From an uncultured Verrucomicrobiota bacterium (GTDB lineage: Bacteria; Verrucomicrobiota; Verrucomicrobiia; Opitutales; Opitutaceae): DNA of 5,673 nucleotides. Position 1 is the stretch's first letter. Every line of letters begins with the position of its first letter. The DNA lies in contig CAIXIZ010000275.1 of NCBI GenBank assembly GCA_903919625.1, forward strand, positions 1 to 5,673. The letters are read 5' to 3'. The notes below the pieces were generated by a model. It was not told the DNA's origin. It searched no databases and saw only the letters and a program-made list of their open reading frames with translations. The translations under genes were made by a program, and so were the position numbers. This document shows, piece by piece, positions 1 to 5,673 of the stretch.

Positions 1-1177
1 CCGACAGGACCCGCGGCACCGCTAGGCCGCTGCCGTTGATCGTGTGCACCAGCTCGGGTTTGCCCGTTTCCTTTGCCCGGAACCGGATTTGCGCCCGCCG
101 GGCCTGGAACGCCTCAAAGTTCGAGCAGCTCGACACTTCCAGCCAGCGTTTCTGGCCGGCCGACCAGACTTCCAGGTCGTATTTTTTTGTCTGGGCAAAA
201 CCCAGGTCACCACCGCACATCAGCAGGACGCGATAGGGCAGCTCCAGCTTGCGCAACAGCCGCTCGGCATCGTCGCGCAACAGATCCAGCTCGGCATAGC
301 TGGTAGTGGGATGGACCCATTTGAGTAGTTCGACCTTGTCGAACTGATGCAGCCGGTTAAGTCCGCGCACATCCTTGCCATAGCTGCCCGCCTCGCGCCG
401 GAAACAGGGCGTGTACGCACAGCGCCGCACCGGCAGGGTCTCTTCGGGCAGGATTTCGTCCCGGAAAAAATTCGTCAGCGGCACTTCGGCGGTCGGCACG
501 GCATAGAGCCGGTCGGGCGTCGTCTCATACATCTGTCCTTCCTTGTCCGGGAGCTGACCGGTGGCGGTGGCGCTGGCGGCATTGACGAAAATCGGCGGCG
601 CGACCTCGGTGTAGCCGGCTTTGACATCCTCATCCAAAAAAAACTGGAGCAGCGCACGCACCAGACGCGCGCCGTCACCCACATAAAAGGGAAAACCGGC
701 GCCCGTGACCTTGGCCCCGCGTCCAAAGTCAAACAATCGGTCAAACCCGCCGATTTCCCAATGCGGCACAGCATGGGAGGAAAGTGCCGCCAGATCCCCG
801 TGAGTTGAGAAAACCATATTCTCCTCGGCCGTGCGACCGACTGGGACACTCGCGTGCGGCAGATTGGGCAACGTGAGCATGGCCTGCTTCCACCGCTCCT
901 CCGTTTCCTTGAGCACATTTTCCTTTTCCTTCGCCTGAGCAGAGACCGCCTTCATTTCGGTGACCTTGGCCAGAAATTCGGGCGTGCCCTTGGGCAGGGC
1001 GGCCATCGCAGAGTTGGCGGCCTTCTGCTGCGCGCGCAGCGACTCGGCCTCTTGCAACTGCGTCCGCCACAGGGTATCGAGCGCAAGGACGGCGTCGAGG
1101 TCCACGTCCAGGTGCTTCTTGGCGATGGCAGCGCGGACGATCTCAGGAGATTCGCGGATAAGCTTGGGATCGAGCAT
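1..1177 (-). CDS. serS: Seryl-tRNA synthetase, C-terminus cut off by window edge
   Basis: Class II aminoacyl-tRNA synthetase that charges tRNA-Ser with serine in the cytoplasm. The frame reads from ATG at 1177-1175 and runs off the left edge after 392 complete codons. Bacterial SerRS is about 420-430 residues, so only the last few dozen are missing. The N-terminus (MLDPKLIRESPEIVRAAI) is the standard SerRS opening. Residues about 25-110 are charged, Ala/Glu/Lys-rich helix, matching the tRNA-binding coiled-coil arm. The serine-binding TAE motif is at 229-231 (PTAEVPLTN). Motif 2 starts at F259 (FRREAGSYGKDVRG, then HQFDKVE). SSCSNFEAFQARR follows, and motif 3 is NGSGLAVPR at 381-389. No Shine-Dalgarno precedes the ATG; a candidate promoter ends only 13 nt upstream. 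The gene contains an A8 run at 636-643 and a T7 run at 182-188 (plus strand), yet the frame is intact. Family assignment is essentially certain. Confidence 0.97.
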   Translation of the reverse strand, partial: MLDPKLIRESPEIVRAAIAKKHLDVDLDAVLALDTLWRTQLQEAESLRAQQKAANSAMAALPKGTPEFLAKVTEMKAVSAQAKEKENVLKETEERWKQAMLTLPNLPHASVPVGRTAEENMVFSTHGDLAALSSHAVPHWEIGGFDRLFDFGRGAKVTGAGFPFYVGDGARLVRALLQFFLDEDVKAGYTEVAPPIFVNAASATATGQLPDKEGQMYETTPDRLYAVPTAEVPLTNFFRDEILPEETLPVRRCAYTPCFRREAGSYGKDVRGLNRLHQFDKVELLKWVHPTTSYAELDLLRDDAERLLRKLELPYRVLLMCGGDLGFAQTKKYDLEVWSAGQKRWLEVSSCSNFEAFQARRAQIRFRAKETGKPELVHTINGSGLAVPRVLS

Positions 1178-1190
1178 GGTGGATAGCGTC

Positions 1191-1220
1191 ACTATCGCGG
1201 GCGGGCGCGCCGGGCGGCAA
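1191..1220 (-). promoter_or_regulatory. Candidate serS promoter inside repeat copy 1
   Basis: On the minus strand, TTGCCG (1220-1215) and GATAGT (1196-1191) are separated by 18 bp. Each matches 4 of 6 positions of the sigma-70 consensus boxes. The same pair with the same spacing is conserved in copy 2 (3114-3085). Transcription would start near 1184, leaving a leader of only about 7 nt before the serS ATG. This is inference from weak boxes, supported mainly by placement and conservation between the copies. Confidence 0.4.
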
Positions 1221-1235
1221 GAGTGAAAGCGGCCG
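1191..1235 (-). repeat. 45-bp direct repeat, copy 1, upstream of serS
   Basis: This segment matches 3085-3129 at 41 of 45 positions, in the same orientation and without gaps. The four differences are at 1207, 1208, 1222 and 1231. It sits 13 nt upstream of the serS ATG and 15 bp past the stop of the methyltransferase gene. Read on the minus strand it contains GCCG-CC-CGGC, a shortened form of the perfect inverted repeat found in copy 2. The similarity stops abruptly on both sides. It may be a duplicated promoter or a dispersed intergenic repeat; the window alone cannot decide. Confidence 0.9.
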
Positions 1236-1250
1236 GTCCCCCGGCTAACG

Positions 1251-2090
1251 TTATCGCCCGGTGCGTGACCCCCGCAGCCGCCGGCCGGCCTGCTTCAACA
1301 TGCGCAAGGCCGGCGCCAGCATCCGCCAAATGAATTCGGCCACGCGGCCGCTGGCAATGCGGCGCCGGCGGGCCGCGGCGCTGAGCGGTGCCCGCACGTA
1401 GAGTGCATCACCCCAGTTGGCGCTCTTCATACGGGTCTCCCGGCGGACAAATCCGGCATCCAGAAGAAAACGGTCCAGTTCCCAGATCAGCGCATTGCCC
1501 TTGTAGACATGGTCGCGGTTCACTTCGGTGTAAATCCAACGTACCTGCGGCAGCAGGTCGCCAAATCCGCGCAAGGCCTGCAATTCGACGCCCTGGATAT
1601 CGAGATTCACAAAGGCCAGCCCCTCGAACAACCCGGGTTGCGCGGCCCGCAGCGCATCGACCCGCCGGGTGTGCACGCGGATCGTTTTTTCCACGCGGAT
1701 GTCCGGATAGCTGGTCCGATGCGTGCCGAGCTCGAGCAGCGATGACGCCTGGGCGTTGTTGGTGATGTTGAAGGTCAGTTCCTGGCCCTCTGTGTCGAAG
1801 ACCGCAGCGGTGATAACGGCTTCGCGGTCAAACCCGGCCGGGGTGGCCGCCACCGCCTGTTCCAGGTTGCGGGCCAGCTCGGGATTGGCCTCGATCCACA
1901 GCACGCGGCGAAATCCGCAGCGCCGGTAAGCCCCGCGCTCCTCGGCCAGGTGCGCGCCGATGTGCAGCACGCCTGTGTCCCGGATGCCATACCGGTCGCA
2001 AATGGTCTGGAGATCAATCAGCAAGGTTTGAACAAAGGTTAAAGGTAGACAAAGCGGGGATCGGCGGAACGCAGCTGTGGCGGAAACCAT
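1251..2090 (-). CDS. FkbM-family SAM-dependent methyltransferase
   Basis: Likely O-methyltransferase using S-adenosylmethionine, probably acting on a sugar. In the 279-residue frame from ATG 2090, the Rossmann SAM-binding loop is VLHIGAH (41-47), and the acidic end of strand 2 is WIEANP (65-70). NLDIQGVELQALRG (162-175) is the FkbM signature, followed by YTEVN (187-191) and WGDALYVR (226-233). The last 45 residues are strongly basic and may form an amphipathic helix. There is no signal peptide. Start choice is open: ATG 2090 overlaps the fucosyltransferase end by 52 bp and has no good ribosome site. TTG at 2024, 14 nt past that gene's stop, would give a protein beginning MLIDLQTICDRYGI, more typical of family N-termini. 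Either way it is tightly coupled to the fucosyltransferase upstream. Family is clear; the acceptor is unknown, and methylation of the added fucose is a hypothesis. Confidence 0.93.
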   Translation of the reverse strand: MVSATAAFRRSPLCLPLTFVQTLLIDLQTICDRYGIRDTGVLHIGAHLAEERGAYRRCGFRRVLWIEANPELARNLEQAVAATPAGFDREAVITAAVFDTEGQELTFNITNNAQASSLLELGTHRTSYPDIRVEKTIRVHTRRVDALRAAQPGLFEGLAFVNLDIQGVELQALRGFGDLLPQVRWIYTEVNRDHVYKGNALIWELDRFLLDAGFVRRETRMKSANWGDALYVRAPLSAAARRRRIASGRVAEFIWRMLAPALRMLKQAGRRLRGSRTGR

Positions 2091-2914
2091 TGCCCGATTC
2101 GCGCCCCAAACCAGTACTCCGGTGCAATCACCTCCCGGGCGTCCCGCGAAAGGCAGGCTGCGGCGAGCGAAAACGAACTGTTGGATACCACGATGGATGG
2201 AAACAGGGTCAGCGCGGCAAAATCAACCTCCTCGTTTCCGGACATGATGTGAAAGGGCTGCAGCGCCGCGAGCTCGGTCTGACACCACCCGGCATCATCG
2301 GTCACGATGAGCAGCACCGCCTGCGCACCCAAACGCGTCCGCAAGCGTGATGCGGCCCGCACATAATAGGCGGCGGGCAGGGTCACATCGGGCAGACCAT
2401 AGGGACGAAAGTGGAGATAGTCCGTGCGGCGAACATGCAACACGGCGGACGGACGGATCCCGCCCTGCGTGGCCGCCCCGATCGCCGCCTCTGCCCGCGC
2501 CTTCAGCTGTGGCCGCAGCCGAAGGGTTTGGAAATCGGCGGGCCGCAAGGTGGTCCGGAAATTTTGGTAATAGCCTCCATCGACAAAAACAAGCCGGCGG
2601 TCACCCCCGCGTATGCTGAGCTCACCTGAAGGCGCCTCGCATCCGTTGGGGAGCCAGGCGATGGGCTCATGGGCGTAGCCGCCCAACCGAAAATGCCTGA
2701 ACAGCAAGCGCATGACCGTCCGGCCCAGTTTGCGGCGCGAAATTCGGTCAAGCCAGGCCGGAGCAAGCGTGGTCCGCAGCCGGTCACCGGTTTCAATTAC
2801 GGCCGTCAGCGCGGCGAGTGACGGCGACCAGACGGTGCTGCGGGGAAAATACTTTTGCAAAACGGTCCATTGGAACAATTGGTTGCCCAGCCGGCCTTTG
2901 CCGAGAAACAGCAC
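2039..2914 (-). CDS. Alpha-1,2-fucosyltransferase-like glycosyltransferase (GT11)
   Basis: Predicted to transfer a 6-deoxyhexose, probably L-fucose from GDP-fucose, in an alpha-1,2 linkage to a surface glycan. Counting from GTG 2914 (291 residues, close to the usual 280-300), the GT11 N-terminal motif is GKGRLGNQLFQ (5-15). VDGGYYQNFR (111-120) follows. The donor-binding HxRRxDY motif is H160-Y166, with T164 where Gly is usual. TDDAGWC is at 205-211 and SNSSFS at 244-249. The stop is TAA at 2041-2039. The frame has no in-frame ATG near its beginning. It stays open to TTG 3085 (348 residues), with another GTG at 3013 (324 residues). I prefer GTG 2914 because family members start just before the GGLGNQ-type motif, and the extension is Pro/Ala-rich and featureless. 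No start has a Shine-Dalgarno. It is the first gene of a pair with the methyltransferase. Donor specificity is inferred from family only. Confidence 0.9.
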   Translation of the reverse strand: MLFLGKGRLGNQLFQWTVLQKYFPRSTVWSPSLAALTAVIETGDRLRTTLAPAWLDRISRRKLGRTVMRLLFRHFRLGGYAHEPIAWLPNGCEAPSGELSIRGGDRRLVFVDGGYYQNFRTTLRPADFQTLRLRPQLKARAEAAIGAATQGGIRPSAVLHVRRTDYLHFRPYGLPDVTLPAAYYVRAASRLRTRLGAQAVLLIVTDDAGWCQTELAALQPFHIMSGNEEVDFAALTLFPSIVVSNSSFSLAAACLSRDAREVIAPEYWFGARIGQWFPPQLRSADPRFVYL

Positions 2915-3009
2915 TCTGGGCGGGACCGACCCCGGTGCCGCCCTGGCGTGTCCGGCATCCGCCGCATCATGCAACCGGTCGCCGGGGGACGGATGAGGGG
3001 AAGCAAGGT

Positions 3010-3069
3010 TCACGGCGGGGAGACGGCCCGGTGCCTGGGCACTGCGCCAGGGAGCATGTAACCGGTCAT
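3010..3069 (-). other. Possible 19-codon leader ORF before the fucosyltransferase
   Basis: ATG at 3069-3067 opens a short frame of 19 codons (MTGYMLPGAVPRHRAVSPP) ending in TGA at 3012-3010. The stop overlaps a GTG (3013-3011) that lies in the fucosyltransferase frame, giving the GTGA arrangement typical of translational coupling. The ATG lies 15 nt after the candidate -10 box of repeat copy 2, much as the serS ATG lies 13 nt after that of copy 1. There is no Shine-Dalgarno and no recognisable peptide. It could be a leader peptide, a chance ORF, or the true N-terminus disconnected by a frameshift. Confidence 0.25.
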
Positions 3070-3084
3070 GGGCAAGGTGCCGCA

Positions 3085-3114
3085 ACTATCGCGGGCGGGC
3101 TTGCCGGGCGGCAA
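3085..3114 (-). promoter_or_regulatory. Candidate promoter for the fucT-fkbM pair in repeat copy 2
   Basis: On the minus strand, TTGCCG (3114-3109) and GATAGT (3090-3085) have an 18-bp spacer, the same as before serS. The predicted transcript would start near 3078, giving a leader of about 165 nt if translation begins at GTG 2914. The -35 box overlaps one arm of the 16-bp inverted repeat, so a repressor or activator site is conceivable. The boxes are weak matches and the call rests on conservation between copies. Confidence 0.35.
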
Positions 3115-3129
3115 GTGTGAAAGCAGCCG
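3085..3129 (-). repeat. 45-bp direct repeat, copy 2, upstream of the fucosyltransferase
   Basis: Partner of 1191-1235, identical at 41 of 45 positions and in the same orientation; the two copies start 1,894 bp apart. It contains a perfect 16-bp inverted repeat at 3100-3115 (CTTGCCG-CC-CGGCAAG on the minus strand). In copy 1 the distal arm is degraded to four pairs. It lies in the divergent intergenic region between the fucosyltransferase and the plus-strand glycosyltransferase, so it could influence either. Together the copies bracket the fucosyltransferase and methyltransferase genes. Confidence 0.9.
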
Positions 3130-3214
3130 TGGGTCGCACACCAAATTTCGTTGCGCCGGCCAGACCGGTTTTCCAGCCTGCGCTTCTCACCCGCCTGCGC
3201 CGCGCGTTTCACCC

Positions 3215-4141
3215 ATGCCGAATTACTCCGTCCCGATTGTATTCCTGGTCTTTAACCGGCCCGGACATACCGCACGGATTTTCGCTGAGATCCGGAAACT
3301 CCGGCCCCGCTACCTGACCATCGTCGCCGACGGCCCGCGCCCGCAGGTGCCGGCCGATGTTGCAAAATGTGCCGAGGTGCGCCGGCTGCTGGCCGAACAG
3401 GCCGACTGGCCCTGCGAACTGCGGCAGGACTATTCTGACGCAAACCTAGGTTGCAAAATCCGCGTTTCCAGCGGGATCACCGCCGCCTTCTCGCATTATG
3501 AGCGCGCCATCATCCTGGAGGACGACTGCCTCCCGCATCCCGATTTTTTCCCCTACTGTGAAACTGTCCTGGAGCGGCACGCCGCCGATGCCGCGGTCAT
3601 GCATGTGAGCGGTTATCAGCCCCTGCCGATTCCGGCCGATTACCCCTCCTCCTACTATTTTGCCCACACCCCGCTCATTTGGGGTTGGGCCACCTGGCGC
3701 CGGGCCTGGCAGCATTACGACCTCACCATGCCGCATCTCAGTGCGGCGTTGTTGCGTGACCGGCTGCCGATCCGGCGTTCCGCGCGGGCCAAATTGCTTC
3801 GTACGGCCCAGCGGGTCGCCAGTGGCCGCATTAATACCTGGGACTACCAATGGCTGTATTCCATTTTATATCATCGCGGCTTATGTGCCACGCCGCGGGT
3901 CAATCTGGTGAGCAATGTCGGGTTTGATGCTGAGGCCACCCACACCACGCAGGCCGGCGGACCGCATGCCGCCAAAGCCGCCACCAGCCTTGGCTTCCCG
4001 CTGCAATTTCCCGCCCGCCTGCAAATTGACCAGGCCTTGAGCTGCCGCTGGTTGGAACAGGAATACCGGAAAATTCCCTTCTATCAAAAATGGTGGCGGT
4101 CGCTCCGGCGGTGTTTTGGCCGGACCGTCGCTGAACCGTGA
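3215..4141 (+). CDS. HlpA-like GT-A glycosyltransferase
   Basis: Nucleotide-sugar glycosyltransferase of the group often labelled nucleotide-diphospho-sugar transferase or hemolytic protein HlpA; predicted to be cytoplasmic and to act on a surface glycan. The 308-residue protein begins MPNYSVPIVFLVFNRPGHT, the usual N-terminal beta strand and NRP motif, followed by a strand ending in ADGPR (38-42). NLGCKIRVSSGI (77-88) precedes IILEDD (99-104), the acidic metal/nucleotide-binding motif equivalent to DxD. WGWATWRRAW (156-165), NTWDYQW (207-213) and SNVGFDAEATHT (233-244) are the family's conserved C-terminal blocks. There is no signal peptide or membrane segment. ATG 3215 is chosen because homology starts there; the frame is open upstream to ATG 3068, but those 49 residues look non-coding and run through the repeat. 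No Shine-Dalgarno is seen. It is divergent from the fucosyltransferase and convergent with ppdK. Sugar and acceptor cannot be read from sequence. Confidence 0.88.
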   Translation: MPNYSVPIVFLVFNRPGHTARIFAEIRKLRPRYLTIVADGPRPQVPADVAKCAEVRRLLAEQADWPCELRQDYSDANLGCKIRVSSGITAAFSHYERAIILEDDCLPHPDFFPYCETVLERHAADAAVMHVSGYQPLPIPADYPSSYYFAHTPLIWGWATWRRAWQHYDLTMPHLSAALLRDRLPIRRSARAKLLRTAQRVASGRINTWDYQWLYSILYHRGLCATPRVNLVSNVGFDAEATHTTQAGGPHAAKAATSLGFPLQFPARLQIDQALSCRWLEQEYRKIPFYQKWWRSLRRCFGRTVAEP

Positions 4142-4157
4142 GGTTCCCTCCAAGGGC

Positions 4158-4189
4158 AAAAAGTCCCGCGCCTTTGCGGACGCGGGACT
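4158..4189 (-). terminator. Rho-independent terminator of ppdK
   Basis: A perfect 9-bp GC-rich inverted repeat, AGTCCCGCG (4162-4170) and CGCGGGACT (4181-4189), encloses a 10-nt loop. On the minus strand the hairpin is followed by a T run (4162-4158, its first T closing the stem), as expected for an intrinsic terminator 45 nt past the ppdK stop. The hairpin also lies 20 nt after the stop of the plus-strand glycosyltransferase, but that side has no T tract, so termination in that direction is less certain. Confidence 0.87.
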
Positions 4190-4234
4190 GGAATGATCAC
4201 GGGTTTGGCCCCCCTCGGCTGAAGTGCCGGAGTG

Positions 4235-5673
4235 TTACTTTTTCCTGGCCTGGGTGTCGGCCACGGCCGCTTGCGCCGCCGCAAGGCGCGCCACCGGCAC
4301 CCGATATGGGCTGCACGAAACATAGCTGAGGCCGAGTTTGTGGCAGAACTTCACCGAGTCCGGGTCGCCGCCATGCTCGCCACAGATGCCGAGCTTGATG
4401 TTCGGGCGGGTCTGGCGGCCTTTGGTGATCGCGATTTGCATGAGCTGCCCCACCCCGGTCTGGTCGATGCTGGCAAACGGATTTTTCTTCATGATCTCAC
4501 TCTCCTGGTAGGCGCCCAGGAAGCTGCCGGAGTCGTCGCGGGACATGCCCAGGCAGGTCTGCGTCAGGTCGTTCGTGCCAAAGCTGAAGAACTCGGCCGT
4601 GTGGGCGATTTCATCGGCGGTGAGCGCACCGCGCGGGATTTCGATCATGGTGCCCACGCTGTAGCTGATTTTGGTTTTCTTCTCCGCCATGACCTTGGCG
4701 GCGACTTCGTGAACGAGCGCGGTCTGCAGATCGAGCTCCTTCTTGAAGCCGACCAGCGGGATCATGATCTCCGGGTTGGCCTTAAAGCCGGCCTTGTTGG
4801 CGTCGGCGGCGGCCTCAAACACGGCCCGCGCCTGCATCGCGGTGATTTCGGGATGCTTGATGCCGAGGCGGCAGCCCCGGAAGCCGAGCATCGGGTTGAA
4901 TTCGTGGAGTTCATGCACGCGGTGCATGATCCGCTCGACCGGGATGCCCAGCTTGCGCGCCAGATCCAGCTGCTGCTCCTTGGAGTTGGGCAAAAACTCA
5001 TGGAGCGGCGGATCGAGGAAGCGGATCGTCGCCGGATAGCCCTTCAGCGCGCGGAAGATGCCTGCGAAGTCCTCGCGCTGATAGGGCAGCAACTTGTCGA
5101 GTGCGATCTTGCGCTCTTCAAGCGTCTCCGCCAGGATCATTTCCCGCATCGCGTCGATGCGATTTCCTTCGAAGAACATGTGCTCGGTGCGGGTCAGACC
5201 GATGCCGACAGCACCGAACGCGACGGCGTTGGCCGTCTGCTTCGGATCGTCCGCGTTGGTGCGCACGCTCATGCGGGTGGCCTGCGCGCACCACTTCATG
5301 AGCTGCTGGAAGTTCCTGAACTTCTCGGTCTTCTGCGCTTCCTTGTCACCGTTGATCAGCCCCGCCACGATCTCAGACGGCGCCGTCTTGACCTCACCGG
5401 CGTACACCTTGCCGGCGGTGCCGTCGATCGACATCCAGTCGCCTTCGTTGAACGTGTGCCCCGCGACCGTCACGGTGCGCTTCGCGTAGTCCACTTCGAG
5501 CGCCGCCGCGCCGCAAATGCAGACCTTGCCCATCTGACGGGCCACGAGCGCGGCGTGCGACGACACACCGCCGCGCGCGGTGAGGATGCCTTCCGCCGCG
5601 ATCATGCCGCGCAGATCTTCCGGCGACGTCTCCACGCGAACCAGCAGCACCTTCTCCTTGCGGTCTGCGGCCG
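4235..5673 (-). CDS. ppdK: Pyruvate, phosphate dikinase, C-terminal half (start outside window)
   Basis: PPDK interconverts pyruvate + ATP + Pi with PEP + AMP + PPi in the cytoplasm, linking glycolysis and gluconeogenesis. The window holds 478 codons of a protein usually about 880-900 residues long; the N-terminal ATP-grasp domain is beyond the right edge. The phosphohistidine domain comes first, with LTARGGVSSHAALVARQMGK; the swivelling catalytic His is encoded at 5557-5555. The PEP-binding TIM barrel follows: FLDPPLHEFLP, RIMHRVHELHEFNPMLGFRG, GTMIEIPRGAL and FFSFGTNDLTQTCLGMSRDD. The catalytic Cys in GICGEHGGDP is encoded at 4384-4382. The frame ends SPYRVPVARLAAAQAAV and a short Lys-rich tail, with TAA at 4237-4235. 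The motif layout fits PPDK rather than PEP synthase or PTS enzyme I. No inactivating change is visible. The gene is not functionally tied to the sugar genes next to it. Confidence 0.98.
   Translation of the reverse strand, partial: AADRKEKVLLVRVETSPEDLRGMIAAEGILTARGGVSSHAALVARQMGKVCICGAAALEVDYAKRTVTVAGHTFNEGDWMSIDGTAGKVYAGEVKTAPSEIVAGLINGDKEAQKTEKFRNFQQLMKWCAQATRMSVRTNADDPKQTANAVAFGAVGIGLTRTEHMFFEGNRIDAMREMILAETLEERKIALDKLLPYQREDFAGIFRALKGYPATIRFLDPPLHEFLPNSKEQQLDLARKLGIPVERIMHRVHELHEFNPMLGFRGCRLGIKHPEITAMQARAVFEAAADANKAGFKANPEIMIPLVGFKKELDLQTALVHEVAAKVMAEKKTKISYSVGTMIEIPRGALTADEIAHTAEFFSFGTNDLTQTCLGMSRDDSGSFLGAYQESEIMKKNPFASIDQTGVGQLMQIAITKGRQTRPNIKLGICGEHGGDPDSVKFCHKLGLSYVSCSPYRVPVARLAAAQAAVADTQARKK

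Noticed and set aside
636..643. A8 run within serS as a possible programmed slippage site
   Set aside because: The frame is intact through it and the downstream SerRS motifs require that frame; no stimulatory structure or alternative product is evident.
347..1226. Plus-strand open frames of 88-153 codons opposite serS
   Set aside because: They mirror the serS coding frame in GC-rich DNA, have Arg/Gly-rich compositions with no domain, and serS carries every expected motif on the other strand.
1246..1253. TAACGTTA palindrome at the methyltransferase stop
   Set aside because: Only 8 bp, no second copy seen, and no T tract or long stem to make a terminator or clear operator.
3068..3214. N-terminal extension of the plus-strand glycosyltransferase to ATG 3068
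   Set aside because: The 49 extra residues have no family similarity, run through the repeat and opposite the fucosyltransferase leader, and the homologous N-terminus starts exactly at ATG 3215.
3446..3850. Minus-strand 134-codon frame opposite the HlpA-like glycosyltransferase
   Set aside because: Lies wholly inside a gene with well-conserved motifs on the plus strand; its product resembles no family and shows only shadow composition.
4146..4157. Small CCCT-CCA-AGGG hairpin after the plus-strand glycosyltransferase
   Set aside because: Four-pair stem with no T run after it on the plus strand; too weak to call beside the strong adjacent terminator.
5094..5489. Plus-strand 131-codon frame antisense to ppdK
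   Set aside because: Ser/Arg-rich shadow of a conserved enzyme gene, with no domain or start signal.

Overview
The window is GC-rich and gene-dense, with five protein genes. Two are housekeeping genes cut by the window edges: serS (seryl-tRNA synthetase, missing its C-terminus) on the left and ppdK (pyruvate, phosphate dikinase, only its C-terminal half) on the right. Between them lie three genes for surface-sugar decoration. Four genes are on the minus strand; only the glycosyltransferase at 3215-4141 is on the plus strand. High GC, near absence of Shine-Dalgarno sequences, and a housekeeping PPDK fit a Gram-negative environmental bacterium. A verrucomicrobial (Opitutales-like) origin is my guess from general flavour only; no marker here proves it.

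Layout: 1-1177 serS (minus). 1178-1250 is a short gap holding copy 1 of a 45-bp repeat that looks like the serS promoter. 1251-2090 is an FkbM-family methyltransferase (minus). 2039-2914, with the frame open to 3085, is a GT11-type alpha-1,2-fucosyltransferase (minus). 3010-3214 is a divergent intergenic region with copy 2 of the repeat and a possible 19-codon leader ORF. 3215-4141 is an HlpA-like GT-A glycosyltransferase (plus). 4142-4234 is a convergent gap with a clear intrinsic terminator for ppdK. 4235-5673 is ppdK (minus).

The fucosyltransferase and methyltransferase overlap or nearly abut and must be co-transcribed. With no terminator visible before serS, read-through into serS is possible. 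With the divergent glycosyltransferase they form a small glycan-modification module, plausibly adding and O-methylating a sugar on a surface polysaccharide or glycoprotein.

The most notable point is the 45-bp direct repeat (41/45 identical). It lies just upstream of both serS and the fucosyltransferase, in the same orientation, and brackets the two-gene fucT-fkbM cassette. Each copy contains the same candidate -35/-10 pair. This suggests a duplicated promoter segment, or insertion or duplication at the serS promoter, or a dispersed repeat. No CRISPR array, tRNA, rRNA or transposase gene is visible. I do not see a convincing wholly new system; the repeat-bracketed cassette is the best lead.
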